This document shows, one piece after another, positions 1 to 7,366 of a DNA stretch of 39,092 nucleotides; the stretch's first letter is position 1, and every line of letters begins with the position of its first letter. The position numbers and the translations under genes are program-made. The notes under the pieces were generated by a model. That model saw only the letters and a program-made list of their open reading frames with translations. It did no database searches and had not been told where the DNA came from. The stretch covers positions 1 through 39,092 of the forward strand of contig JAIECF010000064.1 of assembly GCA_029068655.1 (NCBI GenBank), given 5' to 3'. This DNA is from Muribaculaceae bacterium. Lineage in GTDB: Bacteria; Bacteroidota; Bacteroidia; Bacteroidales; Muribaculaceae.

Positions 1-366
1 GTATCTAAGACGGCGGCGGAAATTTCATCTGAATCGGCAAAAATCGCAGCCGAATCCGGAATGGCGGCGGCAAAAGATATGGCGGCCGACAAATTAGCGG
101 AAGCAAAAGCGGCAGCGGCAGATCAACTTGCCAATGCGAAGGAAGCAGCCCAATCTGCAGCGGCTCAGGCACAAGACAAAGCTGCAGAATTGAAAGAGAG
201 TTTGCAGGACAAACTGGCTGACGCCAAGGATGCCCTTGGCGACAAGGTAGACCAGGCAAAGGACGCCCTAAGCGGTTTCGCCGCCCAGGCCCTCGACAAG
301 ATCTCCGGCTTCGCCGCCAAAGCTTCACAAGCAGCAGCCCAGAAAGCAAAAGACCTCAGCGACTAA
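1..366 (+). CDS. Ala/Lys-rich helical repeat protein (5' end outside window)
   Basis: The frame is open from base 1 to a TAA at 364-366, so only the last 121 residues are visible and the true start lies upstream. An ATG at 61 is in frame but nothing marks it as the start. The visible part is almost entirely Ala, Lys, Asp, Glu and Gln with an irregular pattern of about 11 residues (blocks such as DKLAEAKAAAADQL, DKLADAKDALGDK, DKVDQAKDALSG). This predicts a long amphipathic helix like those of LEA-type or apolipoprotein-like proteins. No catalytic motif or membrane segment is visible. The role is unknown; coating or stabilising membranes or proteins would fit the composition but is inference. 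No terminator follows directly; the first is at 629-667. Confidence 0.6.
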   Translation, partial: VSKTAAEISSESAKIAAESGMAAAKDMAADKLAEAKAAAADQLANAKEAAQSAAAQAQDKAAELKESLQDKLADAKDALGDKVDQAKDALSGFAAQALDKISGFAAKASQAAAQKAKDLSD

Positions 367-628
367 TGATTACTGATGAATTATCAATGACTCAACTTTC
401 GTATGCTCTTTTATTATCACGCAAAGGCGCAAAGGGACAGAGTTTCAGGACCTTATGAGCTTCGCGACATAGTCTTTGCAAGCTCGCAATGAATTGCGGC
501 CTGCTGCGCATCGGCCGGAGGACGCAGAAAAAGCTACGCAGTATTAAAGTTCTTACCTTTGAACTACAATAAATTAGAACTAGCGAAATTTATATCAATG
601 ATCAAATATTGATAGTGTTAACGTTTTG
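367..628. other. Intergenic stretch with degenerate repeat remnants
   Basis: No gene is seen here. The stretch holds a tandem 8-mer (CGCAAAGG twice, 420-435) and a perfect 6-bp inverted repeat (CGCAAT/ATTGCG, 485-498), inside about 130 bp that is more GC-rich than its surroundings. It resembles the decayed dispersed repeats common in Bacteroidales intergenic DNA. A TACCTTTG box at 554-561 matches the -7 consensus but has no good -33 partner. Confidence 0.4.
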
Positions 629-667
629 AAAAAGAGGACTCACTTGCATGGTGGGTCCTCTTTTTTT
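629..667 (+). terminator. Rho-independent terminator
   Basis: A 13-bp stem (AAAGAGGACTCAC pairing with GTGGGTCCTCTTT, one G-U pair) with a 7-nt loop is followed by a run of T at 661-667. It ends plus-strand transcription ahead of the lipoprotein gene promoter. Confidence 0.85.
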
Positions 668-696
668 ACATGACTTTGAAAATTATCATTGAGATA

Positions 697-728
697 ATTG
701 CTAATAAGCGGAGTTTTCATTAACTTTG
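697..728 (+). promoter_or_regulatory. Bacteroidetes-type promoter of the lipoprotein gene
   Basis: TTG at 698-700 and TAACTTTG at 721-728 are separated by 20 bp, matching the Bacteroidetes primary-sigma pattern. A second -7-like box, TATATTTG, lies at 733-740. The predicted leader contains the heptamer array before the ATG at 796. Confidence 0.7.
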
Positions 729-753
729 CAAATATATTTGAATTGAGTCTTCT

Positions 754-788
754 GAAGACTGAAGACTGAAGACTGAAGACTGAAGACT
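754..788 (+). repeat. GAAGACT heptamer x5 in the 5' leader
   Basis: Five perfect copies of a 7-bp unit end 7 nt before the ATG at 796. The reverse complement of the unit (AGTCTTC) sits once at 746-752, so the leader RNA could pair that copy with any of the downstream copies. Confidence 0.9.
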
Positions 789-795
789 AACAACT

Positions 796-1878
796 ATGAA
801 CAAGATAGCAAGATATTTCACAGCAGCGGCATCAGTGGCCGCTATAGCACTCGCCGGCGGATGCGGCGAGAAGGGTTTCAAGATCGAAGGTGAACTCGCC
901 GACAGCGACGGCGACAAAGTGCTTCTCGAAAAAGCCGATTTCTCCGGCTACTGGACCATCGTGGACTCCACACGTACCGACAGCAAGGGTAAGTTCAAAT
1001 TCTCACAGCCTCAGCAGAGCGGCCCGGAGATATTCCGACTCTCACTCGACGACAAATACATCTATCTCCCCGTAGACTCCACAGAGACTTTGACAGTGAC
1101 AAGCTCCAAGCAGAACTTCGGTCACGACTTCAACGTAGCCGGCTCAGAACAGGCAGCACGCATGGCACAGTTCGAGAAAGACCTCATTGCATTCGTACCC
1201 TACTTCGGCAACGCTGACTCCCTCAAGAACTTCAAGAAACACATCTACAACAACTACATGCACGACGGGCGCGGAAACGTGATGACCTACTATATACTCA
1301 CAAAGACAATAGGAAATGAACCACTTTTCGATCCCACAACGGAAGACTTCCGCTATATCGTTGCCGTAGCCAACAATTTCCAGCAGTTCCGTCCGGATGA
1401 TGCCCATACTCCCTTCCTGCTCAATCTCGCAAAAGCTGCGCAACGCCATCATAATGATCAGAACGGTATCCGGACTGTCATCAACGCCGAGGAAATCAAG
1501 GTTCTCGAGATCGCGCTCAATGATGAAAACGGGAAAGAGAAGAAACTCACCGACATGGTCGGCAAGGGTAAACCGGTGATAGTTGCATTCACCCTGATGC
1601 GCGACGGAGCTACTCCTGAAATCAACCGCCAGCTTGCGGAGCTCTACAATGCAGGCCGCATCGACATCTACAACGTAAGCCCTGACCGCGACCAGTATGG
1701 ATGGCGCGAAGCAGCAGCCAACCTACCCTGGACCACAGTGCTCGACCCATCGGCAGGACAGGACAGAGTGTTCCTGCAATACAACGTAGGCGAGCTCCCG
1801 ACATTCTTCGTCTATAACTCCAACGGAGAACTCATCGCACGCTGCATGAACGTGAAGGAAATCAGGGAGAAGCTTTAA
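796..1878 (+). CDS. Lipoprotein with DUF4369-like N-domain and cysteine-less thioredoxin fold
   Basis: The 360-residue product has a lipoprotein signal peptide with lipobox LAGGC, Cys23 being the predicted lipidation site. Residues about 28-120 form a beta-rich domain resembling DUF4369, which commonly precedes TlpA-like thioredoxin domains in Bacteroidetes. The C-terminal part (about 245-360) has a thioredoxin-like layout: GKPVIVAFTLMRDG where the active site should be, an LPTFFVY cis-Pro loop and a NSNGELIAR strand. The CxxC redox pair is absent at the active-site position, so a disulphide oxidoreductase role is unlikely and a structural or binding role is more probable. It has its own promoter (697-728). 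The family call is from remembered features, not a search. Confidence 0.75.
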   Translation: MNKIARYFTAAASVAAIALAGGCGEKGFKIEGELADSDGDKVLLEKADFSGYWTIVDSTRTDSKGKFKFSQPQQSGPEIFRLSLDDKYIYLPVDSTETLTVTSSKQNFGHDFNVAGSEQAARMAQFEKDLIAFVPYFGNADSLKNFKKHIYNNYMHDGRGNVMTYYILTKTIGNEPLFDPTTEDFRYIVAVANNFQQFRPDDAHTPFLLNLAKAAQRHHNDQNGIRTVINAEEIKVLEIALNDENGKEKKLTDMVGKGKPVIVAFTLMRDGATPEINRQLAELYNAGRIDIYNVSPDRDQYGWREAAANLPWTTVLDPSAGQDRVFLQYNVGELPTFFVYNSNGELIARCMNVKEIREKL

Positions 1879-1983
1879 GGGTTAAGAGTTAAGGGGTGAG
1901 AGTTAAGAGTTAAGAGTTAAGGGTTAAGGGTTAAGGGTTAAGGGTTAAGGGTTAAGGGTTAAGAATTAAAAGTTAAGAGTTGT
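1879..1983 (+). repeat. GGGTTAA/GAGTTAA heptamer array, about 15 units
   Basis: The whole gap between the lipoprotein stop and the SUI1 start is built of 7-bp units, including six perfect GGGTTAA copies at 1921-1962. The TAA stop at 1876-1878 is itself in phase with the array. Since TTAA is palindromic and 7 is not a multiple of 3, TAA stops occur in all six frames. Confidence 0.95.
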
Positions 1984-1988
1984 AAGTG

Positions 1989-2336
1989 ATGAGCATGATG
2001 GATTGGAAAGATGCACTCGCATCCCTCTCTGGCCTTCCCGAGGGAGAAGCCACTGATGACACTTCCGAAGGCAACACTGCGCCAAGGACTCAGTCTGAGG
2101 TTCCCCAACAGAAATCTCCTCTCCACGTCCTGATCGAGAAGAAAGGACGCGGAGGGAAGACAGCTACTATCATCGAGGGTTTTGAGATTTCTGACGAGGA
2201 AATCGACGAAATAGCCCGAAGCCTAAGGAAGAAACTCGGCACAGGGGGGAGCGCACGCGGAGGCGAGATACTGATACAAGGCGACCGCAAGACTGATGTA
2301 GTCCGGCTCCTGAAGGAAATGGGATTCAAAGCATAA
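1989..2336 (+). CDS. eIF1/SUI1-family translation factor (YciH-like)
   Basis: A small protein of about 115 residues with an acidic, variable N-terminus (about 1-50) and a C-terminal SUI1 domain. The recognisable family pattern is a basic GRGGK loop, an EGF segment, a helix ending in LRKKLGTGG, EILIQGD and a final LLKEMGFKA. SUI1/YciH proteins bind the small ribosomal subunit and influence start-codon fidelity; the bacterial role is less defined. Start choice is uncertain: GTG 1986 and ATGs at 1989, 1995 and 1998 are all in frame, and no Shine-Dalgarno helps. No promoter is visible in the repeat-filled gap upstream, so it may be read from the lipoprotein promoter. Confidence 0.88.
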   Translation: MSMMDWKDALASLSGLPEGEATDDTSEGNTAPRTQSEVPQQKSPLHVLIEKKGRGGKTATIIEGFEISDEEIDEIARSLRKKLGTGGSARGGEILIQGDRKTDVVRLLKEMGFKA

Positions 2337-2382
2337 TTCATAATGCATAATTCTTAATGCATAATTCTTAATGCATAATTAT
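2337..2382 (+). repeat. TAATGCA/TAATTCT heptamer array
   Basis: Alternating 7-bp units TAATGCA and TAATTCW start in phase with the SUI1 stop codon (TAATTCA at 2334-2340) and continue to 2382. The same word family occurs in the dispersed elements at 27859 and 38943 and after the first rhomboid gene. Confidence 0.9.
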
Positions 2383-2417
2383 CTGACTTTTGGAATTCAT
2401 CTGCATCATATTTTAAT

Positions 2418-2494
2418 TGATCATTAATCATTGATCATTAATCATTGATCATTGATCGTTAATCGTTGATCATTAATCATTGATCATTAATCAT
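2418..2494 (+). repeat. TGATCAT/TAATCAT heptamer array with six GATC sites
   Basis: Eleven contiguous 7-bp units run up to 8 nt before the GTG start of the AddA-like gene. Six units contain the palindrome TGATCA (four as TGATCAT before a TAATC unit, others adjacent), so GATC sites recur at 7- or 14-bp spacing. Confidence 0.92.
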
Positions 2495-2502
2495 TTGAAC
2501 AA

Positions 2503-5500
2503 GTGCTTCAGCTTCAGAGAGCCTCAGCAGGATCGGGCAAGACATATACGCTGGCCAAGAAATTTATAGAATATTATATTTCCCAGGCAGACAAGACCGG
2601 GCGCAGACATCTGCGTCCGGTCCGCGCCTTGCGAGAATCGCTCCAGCATATACTCGCCATAACATTCACCAACAAAGCCACCAATGAGATGAAGCTGCGC
2701 ATAGTGGATAAACTCAATGCACTGGCTTCATGGACTCCCGCTATACCCATATCAAAAACAGACTATCTTGAAGACTTCACAAAAGAGTTTTCCTGCACTC
2801 CACAGGAAATAGCGGCGGTATGCAAATATGCACTCAAGGTGCTTCTGACCGACTATGGTGACTTCAAGGTGTCAACCATCGACTCATTTTTCCAGACCGT
2901 ATTGCGCACATTCGCCTATGAAGCTGACCTTGACGACACCTACCAGCTTGAGCTCGACTCAAACTACGTAACACAAATGGGTCTGGACACTACTCTCGAC
3001 GACATAGACACCAATGAGAATCCGACCCAAGGGGCAGTCTGGGTGGAAAGCATGATGGAAAACAAGGCCGCCACGGGAAAGGGATGGAATATATTCCAGA
3101 AAAGAGAGAACCGCTCCAGCGTCTACGGCGAGATTCTTAATGCCAGCAGAAACCTCGCAAAAGAAACCTTCAAGGAGATCAGGGAAAGCCTTGATAAATA
3201 TTTCGAGAAGAATCCCGATTTCTTCAATACCTTCCATCAGCTCTGCCGACACTACGAGCAGCCACAGCGCGAGGCATTCGCCAGAATGAGGGAGGCGGCC
3301 CGCGCCGTGCGCGACGCTTTCCGTGAAGCCGGACTCGACATGAAGGAGACAGCGGGGACCTATCTCGCGAGCCGCGTCAGAAACATGTCGCAATCATGGG
3401 ACTGGGACCACTCCATCGAAGAGGGAGCAACCTTCAAGATTCCTGAATTCACACGGAAAGGAGCGACAACAAGGGTGTTTCATCCTCAAAAGGAAAATCC
3501 GCATCTCGGGACTCCGGTGGAAGACTATATCCAGCAACTTGCCGAAAAGATGTATGAATGCTTCGAAGCATGGCGTAAGGAAGCCTCCTCCGACAGGATG
3601 AAACGATGGCGTATCTACCGCGCCACAATGCCCTACGTAGGACTGCTTCAAAGCGTACGCAGCAATTCAAGACTTTTCCTGACCGACAGCAACACCGTCG
3701 AACTCAGCGAGACAAACTCCATACTCAACCGCATCATAGGCGACGATGACGCTCCTTTCGTGTATGAGCGACTTGGAAGCCGTCTGGAGCATTTCCTCAT
3801 AGACGAGTTTCAGGATACAAGCAAGCTCCAATGGCTCAACCTCCGTCCCCTCCTCTTAGAAAGCGAGAGCAACGGAAATGACAACCTGATAATCGGCGAC
3901 GCGAAACAGAGCATCTACCGATTCCGCAATGCCGATCCAAACCTGATCACATCTGAAGTGCCAAAGGAATTTGCCTCAACCTGCCTGGAATGCGGAAACA
4001 CTCCTGCTGAGAACACCAACTGGCGAAGCAGTCTCCGAATAGTGAAATTCAACAACCTTTTCTTCCGGTTCTTCTCAAGAGAACTCGGAGAGAAGATGGA
4101 AAGCCTATACTCTAACACCGTACAACCACCATCGCATAAGGAAAACACCGGCTACGTGCGGGTGGAGCTATTCGAGAATGTCTCTGCCAACGACGATGTG
4201 CCCCCACACTTCGACGAGATACCACTCCTAATATCCGACATGCTGGCGCGCGGCTATCACATGAGCGAAATAGCAGTACTCGTAGACACTCATGAACAAG
4301 GCGCAAAGATAATAGAGCGAATAATGCTTCATAACCTGCGCGACGACACGGAACAGAAAATAAACTTCATCAGCGCCGACTCTCTTCAGGCCGGAGAGTC
4401 TCCGGCCGTACAGACGGTAGTGTCGATCCTCGAAGCCATCAACAACGGGACACAGGCCCGGCTCAATCCTAAAGAGGAGAGGAAAGACAAAGGTGCCGGC
4501 GAATGGAGCAGACTGAGAGCTGACTTCAGTTTCTTCGCAATGGGGCATCCGGACGCCCCCCTGTCAGAACTCCTATCGAGATTTCTTGACGGGGAATACA
4601 ATCCCGATGCCATACGCGACATGCTCGCAGAGATGAGCACGACTGTGCTTCCGGCTCTCGTAGAGAATATCATCCACCAGTTCATACCGGCTCATTCCCG
4701 TCAGTCAGAAGCCGCATTCCTTGCAGCTCTCCAGGATATGGTGATCGAATTCTGCGAGGGCCATACCTCCGACATAGCCACATTCCTGCAGTGGTGGGAA
4801 AAAAAAGGACGTTTCAGGTCTATATCATCGCCGGAAGATGCAGACGCCGTCAACATAATGACCGTCCACAAATCCAAAGGTCTTGAATTCAGATGCGTAA
4901 TTGTCCCCTACTCCAAACAGACGGTGATGCCGGTATCATCTCTCCAGAAAGAATGGCTATGGGTGCAGCCCGACCTATCGGATGCGCCGGGAATACCACA
5001 TATCCCATGGATACCGGTATGGAGCGATCCTAAACTCGAAGAAACCATTCATGCCGAAATCTACAGGGAATATCTCGACAACTACATGACAGACAAGGTC
5101 AACATGGCATATGTGGCCTACACCAGAGCCATCGACGAACTCTACATATATTCACCGGCAGCGGAAAAGGAAAACGGAAGGGCTCCCGACTCCCTGCGGA
5201 TAGGATCCTACCTATGGAGGTGCGGATCAGAAGCAGAGGAAATCACCGCCGACATAAAGGCGGCGTATCCTGACATCGCCGACTATATTCCCGATGCAAA
5301 TGAGATTGATGTGAGTGCGGAAGAGAAAGTGTGGAGTTTCGGCACTCCTCTGACAAAGGAGGAAGTAGAAGCCGGACACAAAAAAAAGGAGGATGGCCCC
5401 GTGAGCCTCTCTGTGCCGGAATACAGATGCGGCACCGTCATTCCGGCCCTCATATACTCCGATCCGTCAAGTCCGGATCTTGACACACTGCCTTCAGACC

Positions 5501-5967
5501 TCAGGGAGGAACATACGGATGAACAGGAAAGCGAAGAAACGCGCCGCTATGGCGAACTTATGCATTCCATCATGGAGAACATAAACACGCCTGCGGATAT
5601 CCCTTATGCCCTTCTCAAGGCTAAAAGCTCGGGATATATCGGGGTGCAGCAGTCGAAAAACCTGAATGAATTCCTGAAAAAAGCCCTGCAAAGCGTAGAA
5701 CAATACGGATGGTTTGATAAAGGTGTGCGTGTGATCAACGAACGGGGAATAGCGATAGACGGCAAGGTGCGTCGCCCCGACAGGATTGTGATGCGTAAGG
5801 ACGGAAGCGCCGTGATAGTAGACTATAAGTTCGGAGAGCGCCGGAACGACAAGGTATACGGGCGCCAGGTGAAACGCTATGCATCGGCACTACTACAGAC
5901 TGGAACAGTAAAAAAATGCGAGGCCTACATTTGGTATGTAAGCCTCGGAGAAGTCATTAATCTTTAG
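2503..5967 (+). CDS. AddA/RecB-type UvrD helicase with C-terminal PD-(D/E)XK nuclease
   Basis: This 1154-residue protein is a superfamily 1A helicase. Visible motifs are Walker A ASAGSGKT (about 8-15), motif Ia ITFTNKATNEM (about 51), motif II LIDEFQDTS (about 431), motif III GDAKQSIYRFR (about 461), motif V TVHKSKGLEF (about 787) and motif VI VAYTRA (about 871). The C-terminus carries a nuclease core, with IVDYKFG (Asp at about 1107) followed by GRQVKRYASAL. Such enzymes unwind and resect double-strand breaks before recombination, normally with a second subunit (AddB), which is not adjacent here. The start is GTG at 2503, because a stop lies at 2488 in frame and the family begins just before Walker A. 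Its stop overlaps the convergent fucP end by 11 bp. Confidence 0.93.
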   Translation: MLQLQRASAGSGKTYTLAKKFIEYYISQADKTGRRHLRPVRALRESLQHILAITFTNKATNEMKLRIVDKLNALASWTPAIPISKTDYLEDFTKEFSCTPQEIAAVCKYALKVLLTDYGDFKVSTIDSFFQTVLRTFAYEADLDDTYQLELDSNYVTQMGLDTTLDDIDTNENPTQGAVWVESMMENKAATGKGWNIFQKRENRSSVYGEILNASRNLAKETFKEIRESLDKYFEKNPDFFNTFHQLCRHYEQPQREAFARMREAARAVRDAFREAGLDMKETAGTYLASRVRNMSQSWDWDHSIEEGATFKIPEFTRKGATTRVFHPQKENPHLGTPVEDYIQQLAEKMYECFEAWRKEASSDRMKRWRIYRATMPYVGLLQSVRSNSRLFLTDSNTVELSETNSILNRIIGDDDAPFVYERLGSRLEHFLIDEFQDTSKLQWLNLRPLLLESESNGNDNLIIGDAKQSIYRFRNADPNLITSEVPKEFASTCLECGNTPAENTNWRSSLRIVKFNNLFFRFFSRELGEKMESLYSNTVQPPSHKENTGYVRVELFENVSANDDVPPHFDEIPLLISDMLARGYHMSEIAVLVDTHEQGAKIIERIMLHNLRDDTEQKINFISADSLQAGESPAVQTVVSILEAINNGTQARLNPKEERKDKGAGEWSRLRADFSFFAMGHPDAPLSELLSRFLDGEYNPDAIRDMLAEMSTTVLPALVENIIHQFIPAHSRQSEAAFLAALQDMVIEFCEGHTSDIATFLQWWEKKGRFRSISSPEDADAVNIMTVHKSKGLEFRCVIVPYSKQTVMPVSSLQKEWLWVQPDLSDAPGIPHIPWIPVWSDPKLEETIHAEIYREYLDNYMTDKVNMAYVAYTRAIDELYIYSPAAEKENGRAPDSLRIGSYLWRCGSEAEEITADIKAAYPDIADYIPDANEIDVSAEEKVWSFGTPLTKEEVEAGHKKKEDGPVSLSVPEYRCGTVIPALIYSDPSSPDLDTLPSDLREEHTDEQESEETRRYGELMHSIMENINTPADIPYALLKAKSSGYIGVQQSKNLNEFLKKALQSVEQYGWFDKGVRVINERGIAIDGKVRRPDRIVMRKDGSAVIVDYKFGERRNDKVYGRQVKRYASALLQTGTVKKCEAYIWYVSLGEVINL

Positions 5968-7282
5968 AACGTCGAAGGCCGTAGGCGATTATGACGAGGA
6001 AGCATATAAACGGAAGGATAAACGAAAGATTTACGGCAGGGAACCCAGCTATCGATCCGCAATCGATGATCTTGGCCTGAAGCGGAGGAAGCACCGATCC
6101 GCCGAGGATCGCCATAATAAGACCGGCTGCGCCGAACTTAGCATCATCGCCCATACCGTCGAGCGCGATACCATAGATGGTCGGGAACATCAGCGACATA
6201 CAGGCTGAGACCCCGACGAGGCAATAGAGTCCCATACGGTCTTGAAACAGGATAACTCCGGCAGTAAGGATAGCGGCTGCCACAGCCAGTATCGCCAACA
6301 GACGTCCGGCATTGACATAGCGTAGAAGATATGTGCAGACAAAACGGCTGCAGCAGAAAATAGACATGGCAATGATATTGTATTTCTGCGACAGTACCTC
6401 TGCAGCCTTCTCTCCCATTCCCTCAAGCATGAATACGCGGGTGCCATACTGGATGATGAAAGTCCAGCACATTATCTGCGCACCTACATAGAAGAACTGT
6501 GCTATCACACCCTCACGGTAGCGGGGAAGCGAGAATATTCTCTTCAAAGTAGGGAAGAAATCGATGGTATGCGATTTATCACCATTTTTTGGCATTCTCA
6601 CCACTGCTATCACCACAAACATAAGCAACACCACAATGCCGATGAACACGTAGGGAGAGATCAGCGTAAGCAGGTCGGCGTCACGCACCGCCTCAAACTC
6701 CGCATCGGAGAGACGCGCGCGTTCTTCGGTCTCAAGCGGATTGAGACGTGCCTGTATGAAGTTCATCGCCACCCACATGCCCATGAGAGAGCCGACAGGA
6801 TTGAACGACTGCGCCATATTGAGGCGCCGGGTAGCCGTTGATTCAGGCCCCATCGAGAGGATGTAGGGGTTACAGCTTGTCTCAAGGAAAGAGAGTCCGC
6901 ATGTCAGTATGAAATAGGCAATGAGAAATGGATAGTAGCTTCCAGTCAGCATCGCCGGATAAAAGAGAAACGCTCCGCATGCATAAAGTCCGAGACCGAG
7001 CAATACGCCCGCCTTGTAGGAGAAGCGGCGTATGAACATGGCAGCAGGGAAAGCCATAGCGAAATATCCGCCATAGAAAGCTACCTGCACCAGGGTGCCG
7101 TCGGTGACGCTCATGCGGAATATCTTCGAGAAAGCCTTCACCATGGGATTGGTGATATCGTTGGCGAACCCCCACAGTGCGAAACAGCTCGTAATGAGGA
7201 TAAACGGGACAAGATAACTGACGCCGTTGAGGCTAAGGAGGGAACCGCCGCCTCCGACGGCCCCCTTTGTATTGTCTTTCAT
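5957..7282 (-). CDS. fucP: L-fucose:H+ symporter (MFS)
   Basis: A 441-residue inner-membrane transporter of the major facilitator superfamily with about 12 hydrophobic segments. It shows FucP-family signatures: WGFANDITNPM in TM1, YGGYFAMAFPAA in TM2, a YKAGVLLGLGLY stretch, and SFLETSCNPY with the conserved membrane Glu, followed by RRLNMAQSFNP. It lies 84 bp downstream of fucI on the same strand, so the pair is likely co-transcribed. It should import L-fucose, or a related sugar, for the isomerase. The E. coli proton-coupling Asp in TM1 appears as Asn here with an Asp nearby, as I remember for Bacteroides homologs. No terminator is visible before the overlapping convergent helicase gene. 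Confidence 0.93.
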   Translation of the reverse strand: MKDNTKGAVGGGGSLLSLNGVSYLVPFILITSCFALWGFANDITNPMVKAFSKIFRMSVTDGTLVQVAFYGGYFAMAFPAAMFIRRFSYKAGVLLGLGLYACGAFLFYPAMLTGSYYPFLIAYFILTCGLSFLETSCNPYILSMGPESTATRRLNMAQSFNPVGSLMGMWVAMNFIQARLNPLETEERARLSDAEFEAVRDADLLTLISPYVFIGIVVLLMFVVIAVVRMPKNGDKSHTIDFFPTLKRIFSLPRYREGVIAQFFYVGAQIMCWTFIIQYGTRVFMLEGMGEKAAEVLSQKYNIIAMSIFCCSRFVCTYLLRYVNAGRLLAILAVAAAILTAGVILFQDRMGLYCLVGVSACMSLMFPTIYGIALDGMGDDAKFGAAGLIMAILGGSVLPPLQAKIIDCGSIAGFPAVNLSFILPFICFLVIIAYGLRRSKD

Positions 7283-7297
7283 GGTGTCTTGATAATT

Positions 7298-7326
7298 ATT
7301 AAATATTAAAGATTAAAGATTAAATT
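7298..7326 (-). repeat. ATTAAAG-type heptamers between fucI and fucP
   Basis: Imperfect 7-bp units (ATTAAAT, ATTAAAG, ATTAAAG, ATTAAAT) lie in the 84-bp gap. On the minus strand the 7-bp phase can be followed from the fucI stop codon. Confidence 0.7.
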
Positions 7327-7366
7327 CAGTCATCATGACATATCTTTAATAATATATCTATAATCT

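Noticed and set aside
409-560. A decayed protein gene or IS remnant
   Set aside because: Short direct and inverted repeats are present, but there are no terminal repeats and no reading frame of useful length.
1879-1983. Telomere-like or CRISPR-like array
   Set aside because: GGGTTAA resembles telomere words, but the array is a 105-bp gap between two bacterial genes, has no spacers, and other gaps show the same period with other words.
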